From positions 1 to 50,493 of the forward strand of contig JAIXLE010000201.1 in NCBI GenBank assembly GCA_026931725.1: a DNA stretch of 50,493 nt, given 5' to 3'. Positions 8,026 through 16,853 of the stretch are shown here, piece after piece. The position numbers and the translations under genes were made by a program. Below the pieces are notes generated by a model. It was given only the letters and a program-made list of their open reading frames with translations. It did no database searches and had not been told where the DNA came from. The stretch's first letter is position 1. Each line of letters starts with the position of its first letter. The stretch is from Bacteroidales bacterium (GTDB lineage Bacteria; Planctomycetota; Planctomycetia; Gemmatales; Gemmataceae).

Positions 8026-8958
8026 ATGGCATCGTGGTCGCATCCGAGCCTGTTCGCGGTGGCCATGCTCGGCTTCGGAGCGTGTTACGCATCGGCTCAG
8101 CCACCGGGGTTCGGTGGTTCATTTGGTGGCGACTCGGGACGCGGAGGGTTTCGGGGCCGGGGCTTCAGTATGTCCGATGAAGACATGCAACGCCGATTTG
8201 CGGAATATGATCGAAACGGAGATGGAAAGATCAGCTACGACGAGGCTTCCGATCGGACTAAGCCCAACTTCAAGTCTGCGGATACCAACGGTGACGGCGG
8301 GCTCGACTTCAACGAATACAAGGGCTACATCACCCAGCGGATGAGTAGTTTTAGTGCGATGAGGGCCAGTCGGAATGGCGACTCGTCGAGTATGCCCTCC
8401 CCGAGTTTCTCACCCGGTAGCACGACCAGCCCGATGCCGGGGAACTTCGGTGGCCCTCCTGGGGGTTTCAACGGTCCTCCCGGTGGTTTCGGTGGCCCAC
8501 CTGGGGGGTTCGGCGGCCCTCCTGGGGGTTTTGATTATAGTCGATTTAATCGTGATCGCGATTCCCGCGATTCCCGTGATCGCCGCGAAAGTGCCCCAGC
8601 CGAGGTCAAACCGGCGGAACGGGCTGTGGCCATTCGTTATGGCAAACTCCCAGACAATCTGCCGGAATGGTTTCAGGAACTTGACATCGACAAAGATGGT
8701 CAGGTGGCGCTGTACGAATGGCGGAAAGGGGACAAACCGACTGATGAGTTCCTCAAACTGGATTTGAACGGTGATGGTCTGATTACTGCCGAAGAATGGC
8801 TGCGGGGTGAACGGATCTCCGCGAGTCAGAAGAAACTCGATGAACATCTGGCGGCGTTGGGTGAAGGGGTGACGACGGAATCGCGTTCCTCTTCCTCGTC
8901 GTCCTCACGCTCAACGCGATCGCCGCGGCCCGATAACCCGTTTGCCCGCAAACGCTGA
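8026..8958 (+). CDS. Exported EF-hand protein with GGPPGGF repeats
   Basis: The start ATG at 8026 is set by GGGGAGGAG six bases upstream; 23 more in-frame codons upstream are unlikely to be translated. A signal peptide ends near ASAQ (about residue 25). Four calcium-binding loops are visible: DRNGDGKISYDE (62-73) and DTNGDGGLDFNE (86-97) as one pair, then DIDKDGQVALYE and DLNGDGLITAEE as a second pair. Between the pairs lies a low-complexity GGPPGGF region and an Arg/Asp-rich run. The C-terminus is Ser/Arg-rich. The fold should bind calcium outside the cytoplasm; the partner is unknown. Exported EF-hand proteins of this style are frequent in planctomycetes. Confidence 0.88.
   Translation: MASWSHPSLFAVAMLGFGACYASAQPPGFGGSFGGDSGRGGFRGRGFSMSDEDMQRRFAEYDRNGDGKISYDEASDRTKPNFKSADTNGDGGLDFNEYKGYITQRMSSFSAMRASRNGDSSSMPSPSFSPGSTTSPMPGNFGGPPGGFNGPPGGFGGPPGGFGGPPGGFDYSRFNRDRDSRDSRDRRESAPAEVKPAERAVAIRYGKLPDNLPEWFQELDIDKDGQVALYEWRKGDKPTDEFLKLDLNGDGLITAEEWLRGERISASQKKLDEHLAALGEGVTTESRSSSSSSSRSTRSPRPDNPFARKR
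8449..8532 (+). repeat. 21-bp tandem repeat, four copies, inside the EF-hand gene
   Basis: Four consecutive 21-base units encode GGPPGGF (the second has Asn for the first Gly). They form the low-complexity linker between the two EF-hand pairs. Confidence 0.85.
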
Positions 8959-8963
8959 GACTC

Positions 8964-9500
8964 TCACTTGCTCCAGTAGCTTTTACTGCAACTGGGGCAA
9001 TCCGCACTGGTGGTAGCTTCCACGGGAACGCCGTCACTTGCCACCGTCGTTCCCGTAGGACCGCGTAGCCAACCGCCACAACCGCGACCGTGACCGAAAT
9101 ACTGTCGACAGGAACCGAAGATAAAGGTCTTGTCCGACCAGAAATTACCACAAGTCAACGGGTTCGCGCAACCCTGGTGCAAGCCAAAGTAGCGGCCATC
9201 CTTGCCGGGATACGGGTAGGCATCCCAGCCGTACTTCGGTTGCTGCATCCCTGCTACAGCGGGAATCGCCCCAGCGCCTGTATTCGTCCAGGTTGGCCCC
9301 CAATGCGGATGCACCCCCGTGGAAATCGGCGGAGCGGGCGGTAACACGCTCGCTTGCTGGGCCGCTCCGGCAGGAACCATCGTAAACCCCGCGTTCGGTC
9401 GAATCGGTGTGGGTGCGGGATACTGCGCCGAAGCTACGCCGATTGGTAACAACAGCAACGCCAACATCAACAGAGTCATGGACCAGAAACGACGATGCAT
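8964..9500 (-). CDS. Exported Cys- and Gly-rich hypothetical protein
   Basis: I do not recognise a named family. The start at 9500 is set by GGGAGG six bases upstream, giving 178 residues; a longer frame to 9833 is open but has no support. Residues 1-25 (hydrophobic LLMLALLLLPIGVASA) are a signal peptide. The mature part begins Pro-rich, then carries a Gly/aromatic/Cys region with seven cysteines, including GCANPLTCG, GSCRQYFGHGRGCGG and a final CPSC close to the C-terminus. Disulfides or metal binding are likely for such an exported Cys-rich protein. It is convergent with the EF-hand gene (5-base gap). Confidence 0.75.
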   Translation of the reverse strand: MHRRFWSMTLLMLALLLLPIGVASAQYPAPTPIRPNAGFTMVPAGAAQQASVLPPAPPISTGVHPHWGPTWTNTGAGAIPAVAGMQQPKYGWDAYPYPGKDGRYFGLHQGCANPLTCGNFWSDKTFIFGSCRQYFGHGRGCGGWLRGPTGTTVASDGVPVEATTSADCPSCSKSYWSK

Positions 9501-9814
9501 GGGGTTCCTCCCGGTACGAATGGAGCCTTCCTGACCTTCCTCCTGATGGCATCGGTGCCCGCTGACATTCCAGGCGAGCGAATCCGTCCGACTCCGAACT
9601 CTGCCGTGCTGTCTGACGATGCCTGGTATCGCTCCTGTGGGTCGAATGAGTTGCACGCACTGTAACGGACGCATTCGAGAATCCTTCCACCCCGGCGCGG
9701 AGATTCCCCGGCGGTTTCGGCCCGTGAATCGGCACAATAGACTGAGGGGAGCCGCGCCCGCACGGACTCTCCAACCGCCCCGCATCCCGCACCCCACCTG
9801 AGTTGCACGCCGGA
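9501..9814. other. Intergenic region
   Basis: A divergent spacer between the leftward Cys-rich exported protein and the rightward GspE-type ATPase. It must hold both promoters. I see no gene, RNA or strong repeat. Confidence 0.4.
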
Positions 9815-11581
9815 ATGGACCTGCTCGCCACACTCACCCGTCATGGTCTACTCTCGGACGCCGATCGGGGACGAGCGACGGAAGCGCTCGCCGCCGCCGC
9901 GGGGACGGCTCCGCATCTGGTGCTCATCGGCAAAGGCTTCGTACGAGAAGAAAAGCTGCTTCCCGTCCTGGCTGAGGAATTCGGCCTGGAACTCGTCGAT
10001 CTGACGCAAGCGAAGATTGAACCCGCTGTGCTGACCGCGATGCCGCAGAAGCTGATCCACCGCAAAAACCTCATGCCCGTGGCGCGGAACAACGGCACCC
10101 TGATCGTGGCCACCGGCGACCCCTACGACGCTTACGCCCTCGAAGAACTGCAAACACTCACGGGCTTGCATGTTCAACCCGTGCTGGCTCCCGTGCGAGA
10201 AATCGCTCAGCTCATCAAGGCTCACTTCGGTGTCGGGGGGGACACCGTCGCCGCTTTGGCCGAGGAAGCCAAAGATCAAGGGGAAATTGAACTACTCGAA
10301 GACATCGAAGCCGATGATAGCGAACTCGCCAAGCAAGCCCAGGAAGCCTCGGTTGTTCGGCTCGTGAATCAGATTCTCGTGGAAGCCGCGAATGAACGGG
10401 CCTCGGACATTCACATCGAACCGGGCGAAGTCGGTTTGAAGATTCGTTACCGCATTGATGGTCTGCTCCAGAACCAGAACCTGCCACCAGAAATCAACCG
10501 CTTTCAGAACGCGATCATCAGCCGTTTGAAGATCATGGCTCGGCTCAACATCGCCGAGAAGCGGTTGCCGCAGGATGGCCGAATCAAGATGAAAGTGGGC
10601 GGCCGGGAAATCGACGTGCGTGTCTCGATCATCCCGATGGTGTTCGGCGAAGGAATCGTCATGCGTCTGCTCGACAAAGGACGCATGGCCTTCGACTTGA
10701 AGAACTGTGGGATGCTGCCCGACATTTATGGCACCTTCAAACAACTGATCGACCGCCCGCACGGCATCGTCCTCGTCACTGGTCCGACCGGGTCCGGGAA
10801 ATCGACCACGTTGTATTCGGCCCTCAACGAGATCAAGGACGAAGCCACGAAGATCATTACGGTGGAAGATCCGGTAGAATATCAGCAACCGGGCATCAGT
10901 CAGATTCAGACGCACGCCAAGATCGGCCTGACCTTCGCCGCTGCGTTACGGTCGATCTTGCGGCACGACCCGGATGTCATCCTCGTTGGCGAAATCCGCG
11001 ACCTGGAAACCGCCGAGATGGCGATTCAAGCCTCGCTCACGGGGCACATGGTTTTCAGCACCTTGCACACCAACGATGCTCCGAGTGCCTTCACCCGGAT
11101 GATCGACATGGGGGTCGAACCGTTTCTGGTGTCATCCACAGTGGAAGGGGTGATGGCGCAACGGCTCGTGCGGACCATCTGCCCAGACTGCAAGACGGCA
11201 TTCGTCCCAGAGGATGACGAATTGCCGCTCGACTTCCCGATGAAGAAGCACGGGCCCAAACCCGCTGCTGACGTGCAGTTGCAGCAAGCGATGGTGGAGA
11301 TGATGGGAGCAGCCGAGCACACGAACACCTTGTGGCGCGGAGCCGGTTGCCGAGCCTGTCGGCAAGGCGGGTATCGGGGCCGAACGGGCATTCATGAACT
11401 GATGGTCAACAACGATGTCATCAAAGATCTGATCGTGCAACGGGTCAACGCCGGGGTGATTCGCCTGGAAGCCCTGAAAGCGGGGATGATTACTCTCCGT
11501 CAAGACGGCTGGCGCAAGGTGCTCAACGGCACCACCACCCTCGACGAAGTCGGCCGCGTGACCGCGGGTGATATCAGTTAG
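9815..11581 (+). CDS. GspE/PilB-type secretion or pilus assembly ATPase
   Basis: The hexameric motor ATPase of a type II secretion system or type IV pilus, 588 residues from the ATG at 9815. The N-terminal MshEN/T2SSE_N domain spans about 30-140. The catalytic part has the SDIHIEP motif (197-203), Walker A GPTGSGKS (323-330), the Asp box ITVEDPVEY (348-356), Walker [10 protein letters not shown] (388-396) and the His box STLHTND (415-421). A four-Cys zinc site is present: CPDC (456-459) and CRAC (512-515). It works at the inner face of the cytoplasmic membrane. The GspF/PilC-type platform gene follows after a 134-base repeat-rich spacer. Secretin and pilin genes are not in the window, so secretion and pilus roles cannot be separated. 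Confidence 0.93.
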   Translation: MDLLATLTRHGLLSDADRGRATEALAAAAGTAPHLVLIGKGFVREEKLLPVLAEEFGLELVDLTQAKIEPAVLTAMPQKLIHRKNLMPVARNNGTLIVATGDPYDAYALEELQTLTGLHVQPVLAPVREIAQLIKAHFGVGGDTVAALAEEAKDQGEIELLEDIEADDSELAKQAQEASVVRLVNQILVEAANERASDIHIEPGEVGLKIRYRIDGLLQNQNLPPEINRFQNAIISRLKIMARLNIAEKRLPQDGRIKMKVGGREIDVRVSIIPMVFGEGIVMRLLDKGRMAFDLKNCGMLPDIYGTFKQLIDRPHGIVLVTGPTGSGKSTTLYSALNEIKDEATKIITVEDPVEYQQPGISQIQTHAKIGLTFAAALRSILRHDPDVILVGEIRDLETAEMAIQASLTGHMVFSTLHTNDAPSAFTRMIDMGVEPFLVSSTVEGVMAQRLVRTICPDCKTAFVPEDDELPLDFPMKKHGPKPAADVQLQQAMVEMMGAAEHTNTLWRGAGCRACRQGGYRGRTGIHELMVNNDVIKDLIVQRVNAGVIRLEALKAGMITLRQDGWRKVLNGTTTLDEVGRVTAGDIS

Positions 11582-11710
11582 TCCAAGGTCCATCGTCCAC
11601 GGTCCCTTGTACAAGCAGGAATCGAGATTGTGGCTTCCCCCCATGAACTATGGACCGCATCCAATGAACAATTGACAATGAGCAATTGACAATGGACCAT
11701 GGGCTATAAA
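11581..11710. repeat. Heptanucleotide-periodic repeat between gspE-like and gspF-like genes
   Basis: The spacer shows clear 7-base periodicity. The first block (11581-11608) is four units of the form GTCCNNN, three of them GTCCANN. The second block (11641-11710) is ten consecutive heptads; the core (11662-11696) is five units alternating CAATGAN/CAATGGA and CAATTGA. The layout resembles the short tandemly repeated repetitive (STRR) heptamers of cyanobacteria. No coding frame spans it. Confidence 0.75.
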
Positions 11711-11715
11711 CCAAG

Positions 11716-12930
11716 ATGCCAGACTTCACCTACGAAGCGATGACCTCTCTGGGTCAGAAGACCACGGGGACCGTGACGGCCACCAGCGAGCGAGAAGCCA
11801 CACTCGTACTGGATGGGAAGGGGTTGTTCCCGCTGCGCATTGCCATGGCCAAGAATCAGGCCGCGCCTTCGGGGTGGGGCAAGAGCGTCAAAGGCCGTCA
11901 CCTCGCCACGCTGTATTCGCAGTTGGCGGATCTGCTCCATTCCGGCGTGCCGTTGCTCCGCGCGCTCGACATCCTCGAAAGGCAATCCACGAACCCGACC
12001 CTACAGGCGGTCCTGCGTGACATCAAGGCCAAGGTGGCCGATGGAACCGGACTCGCGCAGGCCATGGGCAGCCATCCCCGTGTGTTTAACGAACTGGCCG
12101 TCAGCATGGTACGAGCTGGGCAGGAAGGCGGTTTTCTCGAAGATGTGCTGAAACGCATTGCTGTATTCGTCGAGCATCAGGAGGACATGAAGGCCAAAGT
12201 CATCGGCGCTCTGGCGTATCCGGTGTTCCTGGCCATTGCTGGGTTCGTCGTGCTGAACATCCTGGTGATCTTCTTCGTCCCGCGTTTCGAGCCGATCTTC
12301 GCCAAACTCGCGGAGAAAGGCGAACTCCCGGATCTGACCTGGGCGCTCATGGGGTTCAGTCACTTCCTGCAATCGGCTCTCGGAATCTTCACGGTGCTGG
12401 GTGTCTTCGCGGGGATGGTGGCGTTCATCCGCTGGACCCGCCGGGGGGGACGCACTTGGGCGGATCGGAAACGCCTCAAAATGCCAGTCTTCGGAAAAAT
12501 TTATTTGGCTCTGTCGTTGTCGCGGTTCACCCGGATTCTGGGCACCATGCTCCACAACGGCATCCCGATCCTCCGGGCGCTTGGCATCGCCAAGGATTCC
12601 ACCGGAAACCGGGTGCTGTCTGAGGCGATTGAGAAATCCGCGGAGAACGTCACCGCCGGGCAGACACTTGCGGAACCGCTCCGCAAGTGTGGGTACTTCC
12701 CTTCGGACATCGTCGAGATGATCGCCATTGCCGAGGAGTCGAACAGCCTGGAAAAAGTGCTGATCGACATTGCCGATGGCCTGGAAAAACGCACCGCTCG
12801 GGAACTCGAACTGATGGTGAAGCTGCTGGAACCCGTGATGCTGCTGGTGATGGCCGCCGTCACGCTGCTGGTCGTCGCGGGACTGCTGCTCCCCGTGTTC
12901 AAGATGGGCTCCGCGGTCAGCGGTGGGTAG
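11716..12930 (+). CDS. GspF/PilC-type inner-membrane platform protein
   Basis: The polytopic membrane protein that couples the GspE/PilB motor to pseudopilus or pilus assembly, 404 residues, a normal length. It has the expected two T2SSF domains (about 65-190 and 270-395). Each begins with a helical LYSQLADLLHSGVPLLRALD-like segment (residues 69 onward; repeated as LSRFTRILGTMLHNGIPILRAL later) and is followed by membrane segments near 170-195, 215-240 and 375-400. The N-terminal part matches the short region seen before the first T2SSF domain in PilC. The gene is in the same direction as, and probably co-transcribed with, the ATPase gene. It is convergent with the DUF1080 gene. Confidence 0.93.
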   Translation: MPDFTYEAMTSLGQKTTGTVTATSEREATLVLDGKGLFPLRIAMAKNQAAPSGWGKSVKGRHLATLYSQLADLLHSGVPLLRALDILERQSTNPTLQAVLRDIKAKVADGTGLAQAMGSHPRVFNELAVSMVRAGQEGGFLEDVLKRIAVFVEHQEDMKAKVIGALAYPVFLAIAGFVVLNILVIFFVPRFEPIFAKLAEKGELPDLTWALMGFSHFLQSALGIFTVLGVFAGMVAFIRWTRRGGRTWADRKRLKMPVFGKIYLALSLSRFTRILGTMLHNGIPILRALGIAKDSTGNRVLSEAIEKSAENVTAGQTLAEPLRKCGYFPSDIVEMIAIAEESNSLEKVLIDIADGLEKRTARELELMVKLLEPVMLLVMAAVTLLVVAGLLLPVFKMGSAVSGG

Positions 12931-12972
12931 CATGGGACACCCCAGCCACCGTTCACACCCTCTTGGAGTGGC

Positions 12973-13725
12973 TTATTCCGGCTTCTTTCCCACGATCGGC
13001 GGGATTTCGCGGAGCCAGATGTTTCGGAACTGCACCGGGTTGCCGTGATACTGAATACTGATCGGCAATCGCTCCGCGTGGGGGCTGTACGCGGCTGGGC
13101 GATCGAAATAGGTGCCACCCCGTAATGCGAAGTGATTTTGAACTAACACACCGTTCTGGAACACCGTCAGATACGCGGGTTTCTCGACTTTCCCCTCCTT
13201 GCCGAATTGCGGTGCCTCGAAAATGATGTCGTAAGTTTGCCATTCTCCCGGCTTGCGGCACGCATTCACCAGCGGTGGTGTCTGCTTGTAAATGGACGCA
13301 CACTGGCCATCAAAGTAAGTCTTGTTGTTGTAAGAATCTAGGATCTGGACTTCGTACTTACCCATGAAGTAGATCCCACTGTTTCCCCGCCCTTGCCCAG
13401 TGCCCTTAACCTCGGACGGTGAGGCGAATTCCAGGTGTAACTGACAATTCCCAAAACTGTCTTTGGTGCTGATGCCGGACTTACGAGCGATGGCGTAGCC
13501 GTTCTTGATCTCCCAATTCTCGCCGTTCTGCCACTGCGAGAGCGACTTGCCATCGAACAGCACTACCGCGTCGGATGGGGGATCGGCGGGGGTGGTTCCC
13601 GGTGTGACAATCGCTGGCTCCGGCCAGATGATACCGCTTTTGTACTCACGCGACTGGAGAGCCAACCCGATATTCACCACCCCGACCACCATGCCTCCGG
13701 CCACGGCGAGTTTCCAACCCTTCAT
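12973..13725 (-). CDS. Exported DUF1080 (3-keto-disaccharide hydrolase-like) protein
   Basis: A secreted concanavalin-like (DUF1080) protein, 250 residues. The start at 13725 is chosen because GGGGAG lies eight bases upstream; an in-frame ATG two codons earlier is too close to it. A signal segment (KLAVAGGMVVGVVNIGLAL) opens the protein. The domain shows the usual DAVVLFDGKSLSQW opening (about 54-67), then ENWEIKNGYAI, GNSGIYFMGKYEVQILDSY and the terminal PISIQYHGNPVQFRNIWLRE. DUF1080 proteins include 3-keto-glycoside hydrolases and are expanded in planctomycetes as envelope or secreted glycan-acting proteins. The exact substrate cannot be read from the sequence. Confidence 0.9.
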   Translation of the reverse strand: MKGWKLAVAGGMVVGVVNIGLALQSREYKSGIIWPEPAIVTPGTTPADPPSDAVVLFDGKSLSQWQNGENWEIKNGYAIARKSGISTKDSFGNCQLHLEFASPSEVKGTGQGRGNSGIYFMGKYEVQILDSYNNKTYFDGQCASIYKQTPPLVNACRKPGEWQTYDIIFEAPQFGKEGKVEKPAYLTVFQNGVLVQNHFALRGGTYFDRPAAYSPHAERLPISIQYHGNPVQFRNIWLREIPPIVGKKPE

Positions 13726-13931
13726 AACCATTACTCCCCGATCGTGTGAAAAAGAAACACATTGCGAGATCGCACTCCGCGTGGAGATGCAGTGTAAACG
13801 ATCCGCCAAGCGGCCGCAAAGATTCCGAAAGTGCCCCCTTCCCGCGAAATCCTTCGATCTTGGACAATCCATCGCATTCGATACCTCATACACAAACCCG
13901 ATGTGGGTGTCTCAAGATCTCCGTTTATCGG

Positions 13932-13959
13932 ACAACCGGGGACGACAGTCCCCGGTTGT
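13932..13959. repeat. Perfect 11-bp inverted repeat
   Basis: ACAACCGGGGA (13932-13942), a six-base loop CGACAG, and TCCCCGGTTGT (13949-13959). It is a strong GC-rich hairpin without a T-run on either strand, lying between two divergent genes. It is therefore not an obvious intrinsic terminator and may be an operator or a dispersed palindromic element. Confidence 0.75.
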
Positions 13960-14046
13960 GTTCCTCTCCGGTTCCGTTCCTCCTTCTCAAAATTGGACAG
14001 CCTCACTGGGTTCGTGTATCAGAATCGACGGGATCGCGGGAGCAGC

Positions 14047-14163
14047 ATGGCGGAACGGATCATCATGCACACCGGGGAAACTCTCGTGGAAGGGGATGCG
14101 GATGCCCCCGGTGCGGAACGGGAAACCATCATTCGGGGAACGGGATGGCCCGGTGGGGTATGA
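14047..14163 (+). CDS. Possible small protein, 38 residues (doubtful)
   Basis: ATG at 14047 is preceded by GGGAG four bases upstream. The frame runs 38 codons to a TGA with GC-rich third positions like the neighbouring genes. The product is Glu/Gly-rich (opens MAERIIMHTGETLVEGD) and has no signal or membrane segment. It resembles nothing I know. It could equally be chance in a GC-rich spacer. Confidence 0.22.
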   Translation: MAERIIMHTGETLVEGDADAPGAERETIIRGTGWPGGV

Positions 14164-14349
14164 GAACATCCGCGGCGAAATCCCAGAGATTTGACCGCGG
14201 AATGGATATTCGGAACTGCGGAACTTGACTTCTGCTGCGAGATTTGTAATTCGTGGGAATGCCCCCTTTGCGCGGAGTTTTCGCCGAATCGCGGGGTTAG
14301 GGCAAAATCGGGGCCATCGAGGAGCCCCATATCGGAGGAATTGCGAGCG

Positions 14350-14658
14350 ATGCCTCACGTCGTCACGGCCAACTGCAACGACTGCAAGTATACTGACTGC
14401 TGCGTCGTCTGCCCGGTGGAATGCTTCTACCAAGACGAACTGATGCTCTACATTGACCCACAGGACTGCATCGACTGCGAAGCCTGTGTGCCAGAGTGTC
14501 CCGTCGAAGCCATTTACGCGGAAACGAATGTACCGGGACAGTGGACCCAGTACATTCAAATCAACGCGGACAAATCGGCGGAATTGAAAGCCGCGGGTGG
14601 GGAAGCCCACATCACGGAAAAACATGATCCGCGTGAAGGTCCGGGATGTAAGAAATAG
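14350..14658 (+). CDS. fdxA: Ferredoxin, 7Fe FdxA type
   Basis: A small electron-transfer protein, 102 residues. The N-terminal half binds clusters through [18 protein letters not shown] (about residues 10-27). The second site is [16 protein letters not shown] (about 40-55). The spacing and the KYTDC and CPVECFY signatures match the [3Fe-4S][4Fe-4S] FdxA group. It is cytoplasmic. The start ATG has GGAGG 11 bases upstream, rather far; a TTG three codons earlier (14341) would be closer to that site, but the ATG matches the family's MPHVVT-like start. The gene is followed by ferrochelatase in the same direction after 169 bases; its redox partner is not evident. Confidence 0.92.
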   Translation: MPHVVTANCNDCKYTDCCVVCPVECFYQDELMLYIDPQDCIDCEACVPECPVEAIYAETNVPGQWTQYIQINADKSAELKAAGGEAHITEKHDPREGPGCKK

Positions 14659-14827
14659 CCCAGGCAACTGGTCGATGCCGGTGTCCCAGTCCGTTATGGC
14701 ATCCCGGTGCCGGCCGACTGGTGATGCTGTTCCATGCTGAGGTGCGGGTCGAACAGTGGATACCGACCGTCACCAGGGGCGGTTCGTTACGGATACGGTT
14801 CGTTCTCTCTCCTCACGGACATATTCC

Positions 14828-15817
14828 ATGACCGGCATTCTGATTGTTCAGCTCGGCACGCCTGATGCCCCGACGGCTACCGCTTTGCGACCGTACCTAC
14901 GGCAGTTCCTCTCCGATCCCCGTGTGATCGAAGTGCCGAAGTGGATCTGGTGGCCGTTGCTGTATGGCTACATTTTGCGCACGCGGCCCGCGGCTTCCGC
15001 CGCTAAGTACGCTCGCATCTGGAACGCGGAAACGGGTTCCCCCTTACTGCACTACACCCGCCGACAAACCGAACTTCTCCAACAGCAGTTCCCCAATACC
15101 CCCGTTCGATTCGGCATGATGATCGGCAACCCGCCGGTGGCGCAGACCATCCAAACGATGCTCGCCGAGGGAGTGGATCGGATCATCGTGTTCCCCATGT
15201 TTCCGCAGTATTCAGCGACCACGACCGCCAGCGCGATGGATTGCCTGTTCGCAGCCTTGCACAAACTGCGTCACATCCCAGCCATTCGCATCGTGCCGCC
15301 GTACTACGATCACCCCGCGTACCTCGATGCTGTCGCGGCAACGATCCGGGATGACCTCGCCCGCCTGGATTGGCAACCCGAACATCTGGTCATCAGCTTC
15401 CACGGCATTCCCGTCAAATATGTCGAGCGTGGCGATCCGTACCCACAGCAGGTTGCTGGCACGATGCAGGGGTTGGCCGAGCGATTGCCGTTCCCCCGCG
15501 AGCAATGGACGACAACGTATCAATCCCGATTCGGCCGCGATCCATGGTTGCAACCGTACACGGACGATGTTTTGACGGGATTGGCGAAACGCGGCGTGAA
15601 GAAAGTGGCCGTGGCGCTACCGGGGTTCACGGTCGATTGCCTGGAAACGCTGGATGAGATCGGCAACGAATCCCGCGAAGTCTTCCAGCACGCGGGCGGC
15701 GAGCAACTCCGGGCAATCCCCTGTCTGAACGATCATCCAGATTGGATTCAGGCCATGGCGACCATCCTTCGCACGGAAGGTCAGGGCTGGTTGCCCGCGG
15801 AACCGCCGGAACGCTGA
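14828..15817 (+). CDS. hemH: Ferrochelatase
   Basis: Inserts ferrous iron into a porphyrin, the terminal step of haem biosynthesis. The 329-residue length is typical of bacterial HemH. Key features are the LIVQLGTPDAP start of the fold (residues 5-15), the PMFPQYSATTTAS stretch (123-135), the metal-binding His192 in SFHGIP, and the acidic motif CLETLDEIG (271-279) carrying the catalytic glutamate. The frame is open 24 codons upstream, but the ATG at 14828 starts the protein exactly where family members start; no strong ribosome-binding site is visible. Other haem genes are absent nearby. I see no C-terminal Fe-S cysteine cluster. Confidence 0.94.
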   Translation: MTGILIVQLGTPDAPTATALRPYLRQFLSDPRVIEVPKWIWWPLLYGYILRTRPAASAAKYARIWNAETGSPLLHYTRRQTELLQQQFPNTPVRFGMMIGNPPVAQTIQTMLAEGVDRIIVFPMFPQYSATTTASAMDCLFAALHKLRHIPAIRIVPPYYDHPAYLDAVAATIRDDLARLDWQPEHLVISFHGIPVKYVERGDPYPQQVAGTMQGLAERLPFPREQWTTTYQSRFGRDPWLQPYTDDVLTGLAKRGVKKVAVALPGFTVDCLETLDEIGNESREVFQHAGGEQLRAIPCLNDHPDWIQAMATILRTEGQGWLPAEPPER

Positions 15818-15957
15818 CACAGGCGGCTGGGGGGACCGCGTGCAGAATCGCTGGGCGATACCCTTCTCCCGAATGGGTTCGAGAACCACCTTCGTCAACG
15901 GGCGATTGTCTCGAATCGGTCGGAACTACCATCGGAAATGACTTCCCGGAACGGGTT

Positions 15958-16347
15958 ATGTACACGATTCTGCTCCTGATCGCATCGAACGCATTTATGA
16001 CAATGGCTTGGTACGGCCATTTGAAATTCCAAGACAAACCTCTTTTCCTCGTCATCGTTCTGAGTTGGTTCATCGCATTGCCAGAGTACGCCTTGCAGGT
16101 GCCCGCGAACCGGCTCGGATACGGCCACTTCTCGGCTACACAGTTGAAGATCATTCAAGAGGTGATCTCGTTGGGTGTGTTCGCCGTGTTCGCATGGTTG
16201 TATTTCGGGGAAATACCCACCTGGAGAAGCGGAATTGCTTTCTTGTTAGTCGTGGCTGCCGTGGCGTTGATCCGTGGGGAACGCTCACCGGCCGCGCCGC
16301 CACCCCCGGAAATCGCGGGGAAGAAGAATTCCTTTCCGAATTCGTGA
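15958..16347 (+). CDS. DUF486 family small membrane protein
   Basis: A small integral membrane protein of 129 residues with four hydrophobic segments: about 3-18, 28-45, 66-85 and 90-108. It carries the DUF486 sequence pattern, notably MTMAWYGHLKF near residues 15-25, FIALPEYALQVPANRLG and LKIIQEVISL. DUF486 belongs to the drug/metabolite transporter-like fold group; its substrate is not known. The start at 15958 gives the family's usual N-terminus; the frame runs 72 codons further upstream without support. The last 20 residues are a polar Pro-rich tail. No operon partner is evident. Confidence 0.88.
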   Translation: MYTILLLIASNAFMTMAWYGHLKFQDKPLFLVIVLSWFIALPEYALQVPANRLGYGHFSATQLKIIQEVISLGVFAVFAWLYFGEIPTWRSGIAFLLVVAAVALIRGERSPAAPPPPEIAGKKNSFPNS

Positions 16348-16853
16348 CGGCCATGAGCTGATGCGTCGTGTGGTGGCGAGCCACGCGGTCGCACGCAGCC
16401 TGTTACCAGTTTCCCTCGCATTCATTGGTACAGCAGCTCGCAAGGATTTCCGCATCGTGACGGGTTGACAAAGTGCTTGTGGAAAGATGCCTCATTCATT
16501 CATGCTGCGCCATGCCAAAGGGTTACGGCCAGTCAGAACCATGACACGACCCGCGCGGGGCTACGGCTACGCACAATCATCAGTACAGGTATGCTGGCTC
16601 GCTCGCCGTGTCTTCAGGAACGAATTCGGCTGGAGACGACCCGTGGGATCTGCTAGGCTTATAGAACAATCGTTCACTGCATTGCCGCGATACCGGGATC
16701 GTTACTGTGTGTACCGACAATCGTTAAACTCGGCAACTGACATCGTCTGGAACTCGCAAGTGGGCGATACGGGAACATGAGGTTCATTTGTCGGGCGTGA
16801 AGTGGCGATGAAGATTATTGCCTGACAATAATTGATAATCTTTGAGCAGTACA
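16348..16853. other. Intergenic region upstream of nrdJ
   Basis: A 506-base leader ahead of the B12-dependent ribonucleotide reductase gene. I looked for a cobalamin riboswitch and did not find the conserved B12-box core. No tRNA and no credible small gene is seen. The only strong structure is the nested AT-rich inverted repeat just before the start codon, listed separately. Confidence 0.4.
16811..16842 (+). promoter_or_regulatory. Nested inverted repeat just before the nrdJ start
   Basis: Two overlapping dyads: AAGATTAT (16811-16818) with ATAATCTT (16835-16842), and ATTATTG (16814-16820) with CAATAAT (16826-16832). They can form mutually exclusive hairpins ending 11 bases before the ATG. 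The stretch is strikingly AT-rich for this window. It could be a repressor operator or an RNA switch over the translation start. It does not look like a standard NrdR box pair. Confidence 0.5.

Larger units (their letters stand above)
13726..14349. other. Long divergent intergenic region
   Basis: A spacer of 624 bases between the leftward DUF1080 gene and the rightward ferredoxin gene. It contains the perfect 11-bp hairpin at 13932-13959 and one doubtful 38-codon frame at 14047-14163, both listed separately. Several longer open frames cross it on both strands but have no ribosome-binding sites and no recognisable protein character. Confidence 0.4.

Noticed and set aside
13505-14667. Frames of 160-229 codons crossing the DUF1080-ferredoxin spacer on both strands
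   Set aside because: They run through the ends of real genes and the palindrome, with no start signals or protein-like character.
14659-14827. Small RNA or terminator between ferredoxin and ferrochelatase
   Set aside because: A few short direct and inverted repeats (GATGCC/GGCATC) are present but form no convincing stem with a T-run.
16348-16853. Cobalamin riboswitch upstream of the B12-dependent ribonucleotide reductase
   Set aside because: I looked for the conserved B12-box and core elements and saw none; the leader's only strong structure is the short AT-rich dyad. A covariance-model search would be decisive.
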